Positions 41,482 to 50,415 of a DNA stretch of 60,924 bases are shown here, one piece after another (position 1 is the stretch's first letter; each line of letters opens with the position of its first letter). This stretch comes from JAWPMV01 sp038527215 (lineage in GTDB: Bacteria > Bacteroidota > Bacteroidia > J057). The stretch is taken from contig JBCBGC010000033.1 of the NCBI GenBank assembly GCA_038527215.1, positions 1 to 60,924 of the forward strand. Reading direction: 5' to 3'. Below the pieces are notes generated by a model. It was not told where the DNA came from. It ran no database searches and saw nothing but the letters and a program-made list of their open reading frames with translations. Made by a program: the position numbers and the translations under genes.

Positions 41482-44400
41482 ATGTTTCGAACCCCTTCGC
41501 GCGTACCGGAGGAGGTCTCAGCCTCAACCTCCCCTTCCCCTCCTGGCCTTAGCCCGGGACGGATCCCTGCCCCCACCAAGGGTCAGCAGCGCGTACTGCG
41601 AAGCCTGGTCATCATCGGGCTGGTACAGATGATCGTCTTTATCAGCTGGTACATCCATCCCACGCATATTGGCTATCTCCCGCTTTACCTTTTGCTAAGC
41701 TTCAGCCTGGGGTTTCGGCTATTCCGCCTGCTACATGAGTGGTACCATTACTGGTCCCTGAGCACGCCCTACCGTCCCCCACTGCGTACCCCCTGGAAAG
41801 TGGACGTAGTGACTACCTTCTGTGCGGGAGAGCCGATGGATATGCTTAAGGAAAGCCTGTTGGCCATCCAGGCCATTCAGTATCCCCACGAAACCTGGCT
41901 ATGTGATGAAACCAACGACCCCGCACTGCGGGCTTTTTGTCAAGAACATGGCATCCACCATCATTACAGAGGCCCTAATAAGCAACACGCCAAAGCCGGA
42001 AATATCAACCATGCGCTTCCCTTTATGCAAGGGGAGATCGTGGCCATCCTGGACCCGGACCATGTGCCGAAGCCTCAGTTTCTGGACCGCTTGCTTCCCT
42101 ATTTTGAAGAGGAACGCATCGGTTATGTCCAAAGCATCCAGGCCTATCATAATCTGGGAGAAAGCCTGATCGCCCGAGGAGCGGCTGAACAGACCTATCA
42201 CTTTTACGGGCCGATGATGATGAGCATGAATTCCTACGGAACGGTGCAAGCCATCGGCGCCAATTGTGTGTTCCGGCGGGCCGCTCTGGACGAAATAGGC
42301 GGCCATGCACCAGGCCTGGCAGAAGACATGCATACGGCCATTCAGTTACAAGCCAAAGGCTGGGAATCGGTCTATCACCCTGAAGCCCTCACTGAAGGAG
42401 AGGTTCCGGCCAACCTCTCGGCTTATTACCAGCAACAATTGAAATGGTCAAGGGGGACCCTGGAAATTCTGGTCAAAACCTGGCCCCGTCTGTTTCGAAA
42501 ATTAAGCCTGCGGCAGGCTTTTCACTATGCCAGCCTGCCCCTGCATTTTGCGTTTTGCCTGGTATTTCTGGCCGATTTACTCATCCCCATTCTGGCTTTG
42601 CTAAAAGCGGAGGTTCCCTTGACCGCTTCCCTTACCAAGTTGTTTCTGCTCGCCATTCCGATCATGGTCACCAACCTGATCATCCGGCAGTACGTGCAGC
42701 GGTGGGTCCGCAACGATGCCGAACGAGGATTGCACCTCCTCGGTGGCATCCTGTATTTGGGAACCTGGTGGGTCCATCTGCTGGGGTTGGTCTGCACGCT
42801 CTTACGCATCCCGATCCCCTACATCCCTACCCCGAAGCGAAACCGCCCCCAAAATGCCTGGGGACTCAGCCTGCCAAATGCGGCGGTGCTCATACTCTCT
42901 CTGATCGCCGTGCTCATAGGGCTCCGCCTGGATTGGAGCCCCTACAGTTTTTTCATGGCCAGTTTTGCCCTGGTGAATGCCGTCATTCTGGGCTTGGTGA
43001 TTGCTATGGGGCAACAGCGGCTCGGCCAGAAAGGCTGGGGCAAGCTTAAAGTCCCAAATCCAGGCAATGGAATCAGCCGCCTCCTACGTCGAAGCGCCTG
43101 GGCCATTACGCTGGCTTTGTTGGTCGGAATGGGCAGTCTGCTCATATGGAAACAGCCTTCTTATCCCGCACAGGAAGCGGCCTCTTTTACCCAGATTCCG
43201 ACCTCTCCTGCCTTTTATTGGGGAAGCTATGAGGAAAAGGCTGCAATCGACAGTTTCCCTTTAGCTAACGCTGCCTCCTCTGGTAATTTGCAGGGCTTTT
43301 CCACCGATTGGTTGGAAAGTTTTTCCTTTTTATCAATGAATCCAGGAACAGAAAGGGCTTTTCTGATAGATTGGCCAGGACACATTTTTTCCGACTCCAC
43401 AGCTTATACGAAGTTTCTGGCAGAAATCATCTCCGGACAATGGGATCGCCACCTTTCCAAACAAGCTGCTTATGTGCAGCAACATACCCATCCGGTGTTT
43501 CTCAATTTTCTACCTGCCCCTTCTCGCTGGCTCTCCCCTCATGATGAAGCCTTGATCCAATATCAAGCTGCCTATGCACATGCGGTAGAAGTATTCCAAC
43601 AAGCCGGAGCCTCCCCGCTGGTCTGGACCTGGGAAGCTGGTATCTCTGGGCCCGGTGCGCGATTTCAACCCAAAGAAGCCCAGGTCCTGCTATCGTCCCT
43701 GGACCATGCTTCAAGCCTGGACAGTAACAGCAGCCTGCCGGTTCTATTCAAAGCCAAAGCCTCAACCTGGGCCCATAGCCCCCTGCCACCCATGCCTGAA
43801 TCGGTGGTGATGCTAGGGGGTATTTCCACGGCTCCAGCCTCCCCTGGTCTCCCAGGCATTCCGACTCGCTTTACTCCTGGGAATCCTTCTCCTGATGAGC
43901 TGGCCGGTTCATGGCTCAAAAAAAACCTGCCTCGAATGCAGCATACGCCCACTTTTACGATGGATGAAAGGCAGGAGATCAGGCCCGTGAGGGATAACTT
44001 TCCTAACCTGACACTGCCAATCAAAGGGGTAGTGTACAACCCCGGCCAAACCAGGCAAGACGGACAGGTACCCCTGGTGCGAAAACAGCTGATCCGCGAT
44101 TTTCAGGCCATCCGGGAAATGGGTGCAAACACCATCCGCCGAGGCAAAGAGACCGTGTACGCACATAACCTGCTAAGCCAGGCGAGCGCCCATCAGCTCC
44201 AGGTATTCTGGGACCTCGAACTGGACCTACAGCCCGATTTTTTCCATCAGGCATCCCTCAGAGAACAACAGAAAAAGGCTGTCCTCGCCCAGGTAGCGGA
44301 ACTAGCTGCCTATCCTGCGCTCGTTGCCTGGGGGCTGGGGGATCGGGCCTTCGAGCAACTCAGACAGACCATAAGTCCTGACCTGCTGCCTTATGCCGAG

Positions 44401-45183
44401 CGGACGCTGGCCATGTTTATTGGGGACCTCGCTCAGCATATCCAGGCCATAGATTCCCTACGTCCGGTTTACAGCATTCTGGAAACCGGATGGAGATTAG
44501 GTCCGAAACTAGCCCAAATCCAGCAGCATGCCGGGTCGCTGGACGCCTTGGGCTTGCACCAATTAGCGGGAAAGTCCGCTGAGGGTCAGGCTCAGCTTCT
44601 CAGGAGTTTTTGGGCGGATAAGCCCGTATTCAGCAGTGGATTTGGCCCTGTCCATCCCCAGTTTTTACCAGCATCCACCCAAGATGATCAGGGCTACTGG
44701 CCGGAAGCCTCTCCTTACGAAAAGGCGCAGGCCTATCAGCATGGTTGGGAGGCAGCTATGCAAAACTCTGCTAGCTGGGGAGGCATGGCGTACTGTTGGC
44801 GAAATCGTACCGATGGAACGGCTATTTGGTATGGGCTGACCGATCATGCGGGTCATAAAACGCCCGCTTATCATCTCCTCCGGCAAAGCTGGAAACAGGT
44901 TTCTTATCCCCTACCCCTGCCGGATCTGTACCTTACCGCGCCCTGGTCTCTGCCTGATTTTGCCTTTTATCGCCTCATCACCCCTGCCCTGGCCCGAAAA
45001 GATTGCCAGATCCAATGGCAGGTAAGAGATCCGTATGGCCGCATCGTGCCTGTTGATATCCAGACCGGTGAAAACCACAGTCATGCCTACCTCTTTAAGG
45101 TGGAACAACCTCATCTTCGAGTGTATGTATCACTGACCGATGCAGCGGGGAACCTGGTTCAAACTTCGGCTCCTATATGGTAA
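41482..45183 (+). CDS. Processive GT2 polysaccharide synthase fused to GH26-like and clan-A GH-like domains lacking catalytic glutamates
   Basis: 1,233 residues from the ATG at 41482 (upstream GTG in a hairpin rejected). Two membrane helices (about 41-58, 65-83), then a GT2 synthase domain with Asp142, D-P-D (191-193), E-D (281-282) and Q-Q-L-K-W (318-322, a Lys where Q-x-x-R-W has Arg), then membrane helices (about 345-375, 385-402, 420-440, 463-510, 539-556). This is the plan of BcsA/curdlan-type synthases. The extracytoplasmic tail has a GH26-like barrel (about 575-760) and a clan-A barrel (about 845-1140). Where GH26 enzymes have the H-E acid it reads F-L-P-A-P (676-680). Where the next gene has W-N-V-G-N-E and S-E-W-G, this one reads W-G-L-G-D-R (950-955) and S-S-G-F-G. 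Both barrels therefore look non-catalytic. It overlaps the next gene by 7 nt. Confidence 0.85.
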   Translation: MFRTPSRVPEEVSASTSPSPPGLSPGRIPAPTKGQQRVLRSLVIIGLVQMIVFISWYIHPTHIGYLPLYLLLSFSLGFRLFRLLHEWYHYWSLSTPYRPPLRTPWKVDVVTTFCAGEPMDMLKESLLAIQAIQYPHETWLCDETNDPALRAFCQEHGIHHHYRGPNKQHAKAGNINHALPFMQGEIVAILDPDHVPKPQFLDRLLPYFEEERIGYVQSIQAYHNLGESLIARGAAEQTYHFYGPMMMSMNSYGTVQAIGANCVFRRAALDEIGGHAPGLAEDMHTAIQLQAKGWESVYHPEALTEGEVPANLSAYYQQQLKWSRGTLEILVKTWPRLFRKLSLRQAFHYASLPLHFAFCLVFLADLLIPILALLKAEVPLTASLTKLFLLAIPIMVTNLIIRQYVQRWVRNDAERGLHLLGGILYLGTWWVHLLGLVCTLLRIPIPYIPTPKRNRPQNAWGLSLPNAAVLILSLIAVLIGLRLDWSPYSFFMASFALVNAVILGLVIAMGQQRLGQKGWGKLKVPNPGNGISRLLRRSAWAITLALLVGMGSLLIWKQPSYPAQEAASFTQIPTSPAFYWGSYEEKAAIDSFPLANAASSGNLQGFSTDWLESFSFLSMNPGTERAFLIDWPGHIFSDSTAYTKFLAEIISGQWDRHLSKQAAYVQQHTHPVFLNFLPAPSRWLSPHDEALIQYQAAYAHAVEVFQQAGASPLVWTWEAGISGPGARFQPKEAQVLLSSLDHASSLDSNSSLPVLFKAKASTWAHSPLPPMPESVVMLGGISTAPASPGLPGIPTRFTPGNPSPDELAGSWLKKNLPRMQHTPTFTMDERQEIRPVRDNFPNLTLPIKGVVYNPGQTRQDGQVPLVRKQLIRDFQAIREMGANTIRRGKETVYAHNLLSQASAHQLQVFWDLELDLQPDFFHQASLREQQKKAVLAQVAELAAYPALVAWGLGDRAFEQLRQTISPDLLPYAERTLAMFIGDLAQHIQAIDSLRPVYSILETGWRLGPKLAQIQQHAGSLDALGLHQLAGKSAEGQAQLLRSFWADKPVFSSGFGPVHPQFLPASTQDDQGYWPEASPYEKAQAYQHGWEAAMQNSASWGGMAYCWRNRTDGTAIWYGLTDHAGHKTPAYHLLRQSWKQVSYPLPLPDLYLTAPWSLPDFAFYRLITPALARKDCQIQWQVRDPYGRIVPVDIQTGENHSHAYLFKVEQPHLRVYVSLTDAAGNLVQTSAPIW

Positions 45184-46556
45184 CAGCCAGAAAAATATTC
45201 CGATGGGGACTAAGGCTGGGACTGGCCGGAGGGAGCCTCCTGCTCATAGGGGTTACGCTTCTTTATCTATGGCTCCCCAAGCGAACCACTGCTCCCAGTG
45301 ATGTGCTGGCCGGAGGTCAGGGGGTTTGGGTGGAAAAAGGCCCTCAGGGCTACCAACTGATGGTTGAGGATCAGCCTTTCTTTATCCAGGGAGCTACTGG
45401 CAATCAAAGCCTGAGCCGCCTGGCGCAGCATGGAGGAAACGCCTTCCGAATATATTACCGAGAGCGCCTGGAAGAGCGGATGGCCCAGGCTGATAGCCTG
45501 GGGCTGGGCATGATGGTGGGCCTGGGTATGCCCGCAGCCCGACATGGCTTCCCCTATGCGGATGAGGCAAAAGTAGATAGCCTGATTGATGTCCTGAGAG
45601 CCGTAGTTCGCAGCTACCGGGACCATCCGGCTCTGTTGATTTGGAACGTGGGGAACGAAATCACCTTATTCCACGGGGGAGACCTGGCCGTCTGGAAAGC
45701 CATCAATCGCGTGGCCGCCATGGTTCATGAAGAAGATCCTCATCATCCGGTGAGTTACGCCATGGGAACGGATTATCGCAGGTTCGTGATGGCCAGATGG
45801 TTTTGTCCGGAATTGGATTTGCTCTCCATCAACTCTTTTCTCACCCTGACCCATCCCAGACAGAAATGGTACAGCCGCTGGCTGGGTTGGCAAGGCCCCT
45901 ATGTGGTCTCTGAGTGGGGCGCGATCGGTACCTGGCAAGCCACGCCCACAGACTGGAATGCCCCCCTGGAACCTTCTGATTCCACCAAGGCACATTACCT
46001 CCGGGAATTTTATACCTATGAGCTCCCCGGTCAACGCGATCTCTGCCTGGGTACTTTCGCTTTTTTCTGGGGTGCGAAACAGGAAAGAACCCATACCTGG
46101 TACAGCTTTTTTTCAGCAGAAGGAGAAAAGCGCCAAACGGTAGATCAACTCCAATTCCTGTGGAACCAAAGCCTTCCTGACAACCTTGCTCCCCGCATTA
46201 CCCAGTTTGAACTAGCCGGTGAGGAAGCACAGCGGGACTTTTATCTCCCGGCGGGAGGCTCGGCCACCGCTCGTCTCAAGGTCAGGGATCCCGAGCAGGA
46301 TAGCCTTGATGTCACTTTTGAGTTGCGGGAAGAAGGAGACTACCGATACGCCTATGGAGGAGACGCTGAGAAAAGCCCAGCCATTATTTCCCGCCAGCAA
46401 GGACCAGCAACTACCTGGACCTTTGACCTGCCTTCTCGAAAGGGGCCTTACCGGCTCTTTGTTCACGTTCGGGATGGACAGGGGAATATTTGCAGTCAAA
46501 ACATTCCCTTTTTCCTGATGCTTACTGATCAGCACCTCCGTCCATCCGCCGACTGA
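45177..46556 (+). CDS. Membrane-anchored clan-A glycoside hydrolase (GH2/GH5-like TIM barrel)
   Basis: 459 residues. One N-terminal membrane helix (about 10-32), then a TIM barrel (about 45-340) with the acid/base motif W-N-V-G-N-E (Glu161) and the nucleophile strand Y-V-V-S-E-W-G (Glu246), both intact, then a beta-sandwich domain (about 345-450). Retaining clan-A enzymes cleave or transglycosylate beta-glycans. It overlaps the synthase by 7 nt and probably trims, branches or releases the polymer that enzyme makes. The barrel aligns with the pseudo-barrel at the C-terminus of the synthase, suggesting a duplication. The 3' end overlaps the convergent DoxX gene by 35 nt. Confidence 0.83.
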   Translation: MVTARKIFRWGLRLGLAGGSLLLIGVTLLYLWLPKRTTAPSDVLAGGQGVWVEKGPQGYQLMVEDQPFFIQGATGNQSLSRLAQHGGNAFRIYYRERLEERMAQADSLGLGMMVGLGMPAARHGFPYADEAKVDSLIDVLRAVVRSYRDHPALLIWNVGNEITLFHGGDLAVWKAINRVAAMVHEEDPHHPVSYAMGTDYRRFVMARWFCPELDLLSINSFLTLTHPRQKWYSRWLGWQGPYVVSEWGAIGTWQATPTDWNAPLEPSDSTKAHYLREFYTYELPGQRDLCLGTFAFFWGAKQERTHTWYSFFSAEGEKRQTVDQLQFLWNQSLPDNLAPRITQFELAGEEAQRDFYLPAGGSATARLKVRDPEQDSLDVTFELREEGDYRYAYGGDAEKSPAIISRQQGPATTWTFDLPSRKGPYRLFVHVRDGQGNICSQNIPFFLMLTDQHLRPSAD

Positions 46557-46977
46557 TCGCCTGATCCAGGCTATAAGTACCAGCTCCTTTCATGACAAGG
46601 AACAGACAGATCGCCGCATAAAGCAAGGCTTTTTCTTTTCGGGAAAAAGGATCATCGGCATGCCTGATAAAGGCCGCTACCACCATGGTGATAGTCAGAA
46701 ATAAAGAAGCTGGGCGGGTTAATAGTCCCATGGCGATCAGGATGCCCCCAAAAAATTCACTGATGATGGCCGCCCAGGCGAATACGCCCGGCATGGGAAA
46801 ACCCATATTGGTTACCCCTTCGGTGATGCCCCCTGGATTCATCAGCTTTCCCCAGCCATGCGCCAGGGCCATACTCAGCCCGGTAAATACCCGTAATATC
46901 AGCAATCCAATATTCGACCAGGGATTTTCATCAGGGGTAGTTCCCCACCAAAAGATGTTCCTCATCATTGTTAGCAT
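46522..46977 (-). CDS. DoxX-family membrane protein
   Basis: 151 residues, four membrane helices: L-R-V-F-T-G near 30, A-H-G-W-G-K-L, F-A-W-A-A-I-I-S-E-F-F-G-G-I-L-I-A-M-G, and the R-H-A-D-D-P segment before the final helices. DoxX proteins are small quinone-linked or oxidoreductase-associated membrane proteins of ill-defined role. The start may be the Met at residue 4 or 5 instead of 1. It overlaps the 3' end of the convergent glycosidase gene by 35 nt. Confidence 0.88.
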   Translation of the reverse strand: MLTMMRNIFWWGTTPDENPWSNIGLLILRVFTGLSMALAHGWGKLMNPGGITEGVTNMGFPMPGVFAWAAIISEFFGGILIAMGLLTRPASLFLTITMVVAAFIRHADDPFSRKEKALLYAAICLFLVMKGAGTYSLDQAISRRMDGGADQ

Positions 46978-47014
46978 TTAAGGAGGCGAAGATACACAGA
47001 TCACTACACATCCT

Positions 47015-47749
47015 TTAGCGCATTTTCTCCGCAAAGGCCTCTGGAAACAGCCGGGCCATCCGTAGGTCGATATCTGAAACCGTCACCTGACCGTCCCGGT
47101 TTTCATCCAGCCCTTTGTTCTGTCGATAGGCCTCGGAAGGACGTCCATAGAGCCGGAAGCAGGCATCTTTGCCCCGTGCTTTGGGGTACAGGATACCTAG
47201 ATAAAGGTCTCCCAGGCTTTGATAAGGGCCGTACCTGCGCCGTACCTGAGCCAGGTATTTTTCGACATAGGTCAGCTGTTCCGTCGCCGTCATTTGCTGG
47301 AGGGCCCAGGTAGAGGTCTGTAATTCCTTGGCGGTTTGGGGCATGAACTGGATCAGGCCCACGGCCCCACTTCCCTGGTAATTACTGACCCGGGACCGAA
47401 AGCCGGATTCGGCAAACATGACGCTCATGAGCCAGGAAGAAGGAATGGCCAGCCTTTGGGCTACAGACCGAGCCTGCAGGACAAAATCCTGCCATTCCGG
47501 AATATTTGCCTGGATATGCTCCAGTAAATAGGCTTGCTGGGCCACGGGTTGGGCCAGGGGCAGAGCAGTCTGGGGCGCTGGAGCCGGGGCAGTGGGTCGC
47601 AAAAAAGAGGCGAGCCAATGGCTGCCAAACAGGGCCAGGCTCCACAGGAGATGCTTTTTCGGGATGCGAGCCCATCCGGGCGGGAGCGGGATCAGGAGAT
47701 AGCGCCGGGAACCCGGCGGAGCGGGGTAAACGGGTTTACGGAATTTCAT
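47015..47749 (-). CDS. Membrane-anchored lytic transglycosylase with C-terminal EF-hand-like loop
   Basis: 244 residues. One membrane helix (about 33-50), a Pro/Ala/Gln-rich periplasmic linker (52-72), then an SLT domain with catalytic Glu114 (F-A-E-S-G-F), G-A-V-G-L-I-Q-F-M-P-Q-T-A and Y-L-A-Q-V. It would cut murein glycan strands with anhydro-ring formation. Near the end residues 215-226 (D-E-N-R-D-G-Q-V-T-V-S-D) form a complete calcium-type EF-hand loop, which is unusual for this family. The N-terminus is very Pro/Arg-rich (P-P-G-S-R-R), so a later start is possible but none is better. Its neighbour on either side is unrelated. Confidence 0.88.
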   Translation of the reverse strand: MKFRKPVYPAPPGSRRYLLIPLPPGWARIPKKHLLWSLALFGSHWLASFLRPTAPAPAPQTALPLAQPVAQQAYLLEHIQANIPEWQDFVLQARSVAQRLAIPSSWLMSVMFAESGFRSRVSNYQGSGAVGLIQFMPQTAKELQTSTWALQQMTATEQLTYVEKYLAQVRRRYGPYQSLGDLYLGILYPKARGKDACFRLYGRPSEAYRQNKGLDENRDGQVTVSDIDLRMARLFPEAFAEKMR

Positions 47750-47966
47750 ACGTGGTTATAGTTGCTTGGAGAATCTACAAACCTCCCCTGGCCCACTGAC
47801 AATCAGTCGGTTACTGTTTCATGTAGAAAAAGGGTACGCTTAGAATCTCTGCTTAAACTTACGCAAGCCTGGGGGGAATGTTAAGGGTAAAATTGCCGGA
47901 TAGGCCGGGTCCCCTGAAGCTCAGGCAGATATATTTTCCACGAGAAATCCACAATGTTTTTTCGCC

Positions 47967-49880
47967 TTATGGAAGGTCTGGTTGAGGCTTCAGCCATTGC
48001 CCCTGGAATCCCACCTCCCGGAGGTGAAAAGGGTCCAGTAGGCCATCAACCAGGACCGCGAACTGTGCTCTGGAAATAGGTTGGGTGGGCGGTCCCAATT
48101 TCATCCCACCTTCCTCGCACACCCTTCGGGCTGCTTGCATCAAGCTCATTTTGTCCAAATCTCCGATAGGATGCGCATAGGTTTCGCCCATGCGCCGGAG
48201 CAGCAATAAAATCTCTTCCAATGAGGGATCAGCCGCCCCCCCTTGCAGAGCCCCAATGCTGATCCAGTCCTGTAAGCCCTCCTGCAAGGCCCGATAACTC
48301 ACCAGGCTATCCGGATAGATGAGGGTCTGGTTCGACCAACCGACATTTTTCCCTTCTCCCCGCAAGATCCCACAAACCCCCAATTTCTGCAGGGACCGAA
48401 AGGCAGGATGTTCTCTCGGCACATCCAGATAAGGCAATAAATAGGCCTTTGAAGCCAGGAGAGCTTCTTGCACCGCGCGTACGGATACTTGCTGAGGGCT
48501 TTGTTGATATTGAGCGGCCAGGGCCGCCAGCGCTCCGGCCGCCTGCCCCAATAGCATGGTAACGGGCTGGAGTCGCGTAGTGCCATTGACCAGGTTGCTG
48601 ACCGAAATAGACTTTTCGGCCACGATAAAATGATCCACGGTCTCGGGAATCAAACATCCCAGCGGCAAGCCATAGGAAGGCACCGGATAAAAATGCAGAT
48701 CGGGTAAGTTATCCGCCGCGGGATAAGCCGCATGGTGATGATCAACCGGATAGTCTCCCACGGCAATGCTGGTTCGATAGAGGGCTTGTTTCTGAAAAAA
48801 TGGCTGCGCCACATGATTCACATTGAACTGTACCAGGCCATGGATCCTCCGGCTCTCCCGGTGATAGGCTATCAGGGGCAGCCCATCCTCCGTTGGAAAG
48901 ACATCATCAGCAATGCCCAGGTGCTGATAGCCCAATTCCGTCTGAATATAGTAGACAAATTGCAGGGTATAGTTTTTGGCCAGGGCCAGGGCGGAATCCC
49001 GCTCACTGGGGCTGAGCTCGATGACATTGACGTAAAAATCGTTGCCATAGATCGGCCAGTTGATCATATAATAGGGGCCAGGGAGCTTGCCATAGGAAAG
49101 CATTTTGTCACAATCCCACAAAGTCCGACTCAGGCTATCCGGATCACAAAAGCCTGCGCAACTACATCGGAAGGGACTGGGGTCATAGCCTGGAGGCCTG
49201 GGGATGGTTTTGTCCTCCCCTACCCCATAATCTTTCAAAATCGCAACATAGGTCAAATCCTGGATGATGTCATTGGCCTGGGCAGGCGCAATCTCTTCCC
49301 CGGTATCATTCCTTCCGTCCATCCCGATATCGTAAGGAACCCCTACCGCCTTGGCCACATCGCCCAACTCCGTGCCGTCTATCAACACCCGGGTCCGCAG
49401 CAGCTCTTCCTGCCCTCCTTTTATCAGGGTTACTTCCCAGCCTTCGTCATGCTTACGAATCTCCTTCCAGGAGGTCTCCATCCGAAGCAGCAGCTGCGCT
49501 TCGGCGGCAGCCATTTCTTTCAGGAGACGGGCGCCTAGCTGTGGTTCGTACATGACATGGCTTACCCATCCGGTCTTGAGGCTATCCTGTCCCCCATAAT
49601 GCTGTTCCAGCTTTTGTCGAAACTCCTGCCATAAACCTGAATGCAGCTGGTAATTTCCGTCGATCGCACTGACCCCGGCAGCGCTAAGCATGCCTCCCAA
49701 CCAGGGACCTTCTTCTACGATCAGGGTGTTGGCGCCCATCCTTGCGGCCTGTATCCCTGCCATGGTCCCGCTGGCTCCGCCTCCGAGGATCAATACTTCT
49801 ACGTCCGGTTGGAAGGGTTCAGGCTGACAGGCGGGTAGAAAAAAGGCCCAGATCAGACAGAGCCAGGGGAATGCTTTCAT
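47967..49880 (-). CDS. FAD-dependent oxidoreductase, lipoprotein
   Basis: 637 residues. Lipobox L-P-A-C (Cys18) and then the FAD-binding G-G-G-A-S-G-T-M-A-G (about 34-43) with a terminal acidic residue (I-V-E-E-G). This matches exported 'FAD-dependent oxidoreductase' proteins of Bacteroidota and Planctomycetes whose substrates are unknown but often sugar- or phenol-derived. A Cys-rich segment R-C-S-C-A-G-F-C-D (about 237-245) sits mid-protein. The C-terminal 120 residues form a separate helical part with two S-L-H-like pieces. No electron-transfer partner is adjacent. Confidence 0.86.
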   Translation of the reverse strand: MKAFPWLCLIWAFFLPACQPEPFQPDVEVLILGGGASGTMAGIQAARMGANTLIVEEGPWLGGMLSAAGVSAIDGNYQLHSGLWQEFRQKLEQHYGGQDSLKTGWVSHVMYEPQLGARLLKEMAAAEAQLLLRMETSWKEIRKHDEGWEVTLIKGGQEELLRTRVLIDGTELGDVAKAVGVPYDIGMDGRNDTGEEIAPAQANDIIQDLTYVAILKDYGVGEDKTIPRPPGYDPSPFRCSCAGFCDPDSLSRTLWDCDKMLSYGKLPGPYYMINWPIYGNDFYVNVIELSPSERDSALALAKNYTLQFVYYIQTELGYQHLGIADDVFPTEDGLPLIAYHRESRRIHGLVQFNVNHVAQPFFQKQALYRTSIAVGDYPVDHHHAAYPAADNLPDLHFYPVPSYGLPLGCLIPETVDHFIVAEKSISVSNLVNGTTRLQPVTMLLGQAAGALAALAAQYQQSPQQVSVRAVQEALLASKAYLLPYLDVPREHPAFRSLQKLGVCGILRGEGKNVGWSNQTLIYPDSLVSYRALQEGLQDWISIGALQGGAADPSLEEILLLLRRMGETYAHPIGDLDKMSLMQAARRVCEEGGMKLGPPTQPISRAQFAVLVDGLLDPFHLREVGFQGQWLKPQPDLP

Positions 49881-49956
49881 AACGGAAATTTTACGCGGAT
49901 TAAGTTACAGGATTTCCCGAGATAGTGTAACTTCCGCCCTATCAATCACGCAATTT

Positions 49957-50412
49957 ATGGATACCCCTCCTTCCTCACAGGTCCTTTTTCTTTGCACCGG
50001 AAACTACTACCGCAGTCGCACGGCAGAGGAATTGTTTAATTTTTATCTACCGGAAAAAGGCTTAGCCTGGACGGCTTTCTCACTGGGCCTGAAAGCGGAG
50101 TTCTATCTCGACATCCACATGGATGGACTTTCTCCATATGCCAAAGCCTACCTGGATGCGGAAAAGGTCCCTATTCAAGCCCCTAAACGCCTCCCTAAGG
50201 ATATTCAGGAACCCGACTTTCATACCTATGATCTGATCATTTGCATGGATGAAGATGAGCACCGACCGATGATGCAGGAGAAATTTCCTCAGTATGAAAA
50301 CCAGGTGACCTACTGGCGATTTCCTGACCTTCATCTGGCCAGTTCACAAACCGTGCTACCTCTTTTACATGAAAAGGTATTGGAGTTAATGGAAAACCTG
50401 AAAGAGAAATGA
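49957..50412 (+). CDS. Low-molecular-weight protein-tyrosine-phosphatase-like protein
   Basis: 151 residues. The P-loop C-T-G-N-Y-Y-R-S (Cys13-Ser20) matches C-x5-R-S of LMW phosphatases and arsenate-reductase-like enzymes, and Asp124 in W-R-F-P-D-L can be the general acid. It is slightly short and the second half is diverged; the N-Y-Y in the loop is atypical for an arsenate reductase (which has three redox cysteines; here only Cys13, the motif Cys, and Cys97 are seen). A phosphatase or pseudophosphatase is more likely. Its stop is 3 nt from the convergent TPR gene. Confidence 0.75.
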   Translation: MDTPPSSQVLFLCTGNYYRSRTAEELFNFYLPEKGLAWTAFSLGLKAEFYLDIHMDGLSPYAKAYLDAEKVPIQAPKRLPKDIQEPDFHTYDLIICMDEDEHRPMMQEKFPQYENQVTYWRFPDLHLASSQTVLPLLHEKVLELMENLKEK

Positions 50413-50415
50413 GAC

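Noticed and set aside
48732..49538. Plus-strand frame of 268 codons opposite the FAD oxidoreductase
   Set aside because: Antisense shadow of a gene with an intact FAD motif and lipobox.
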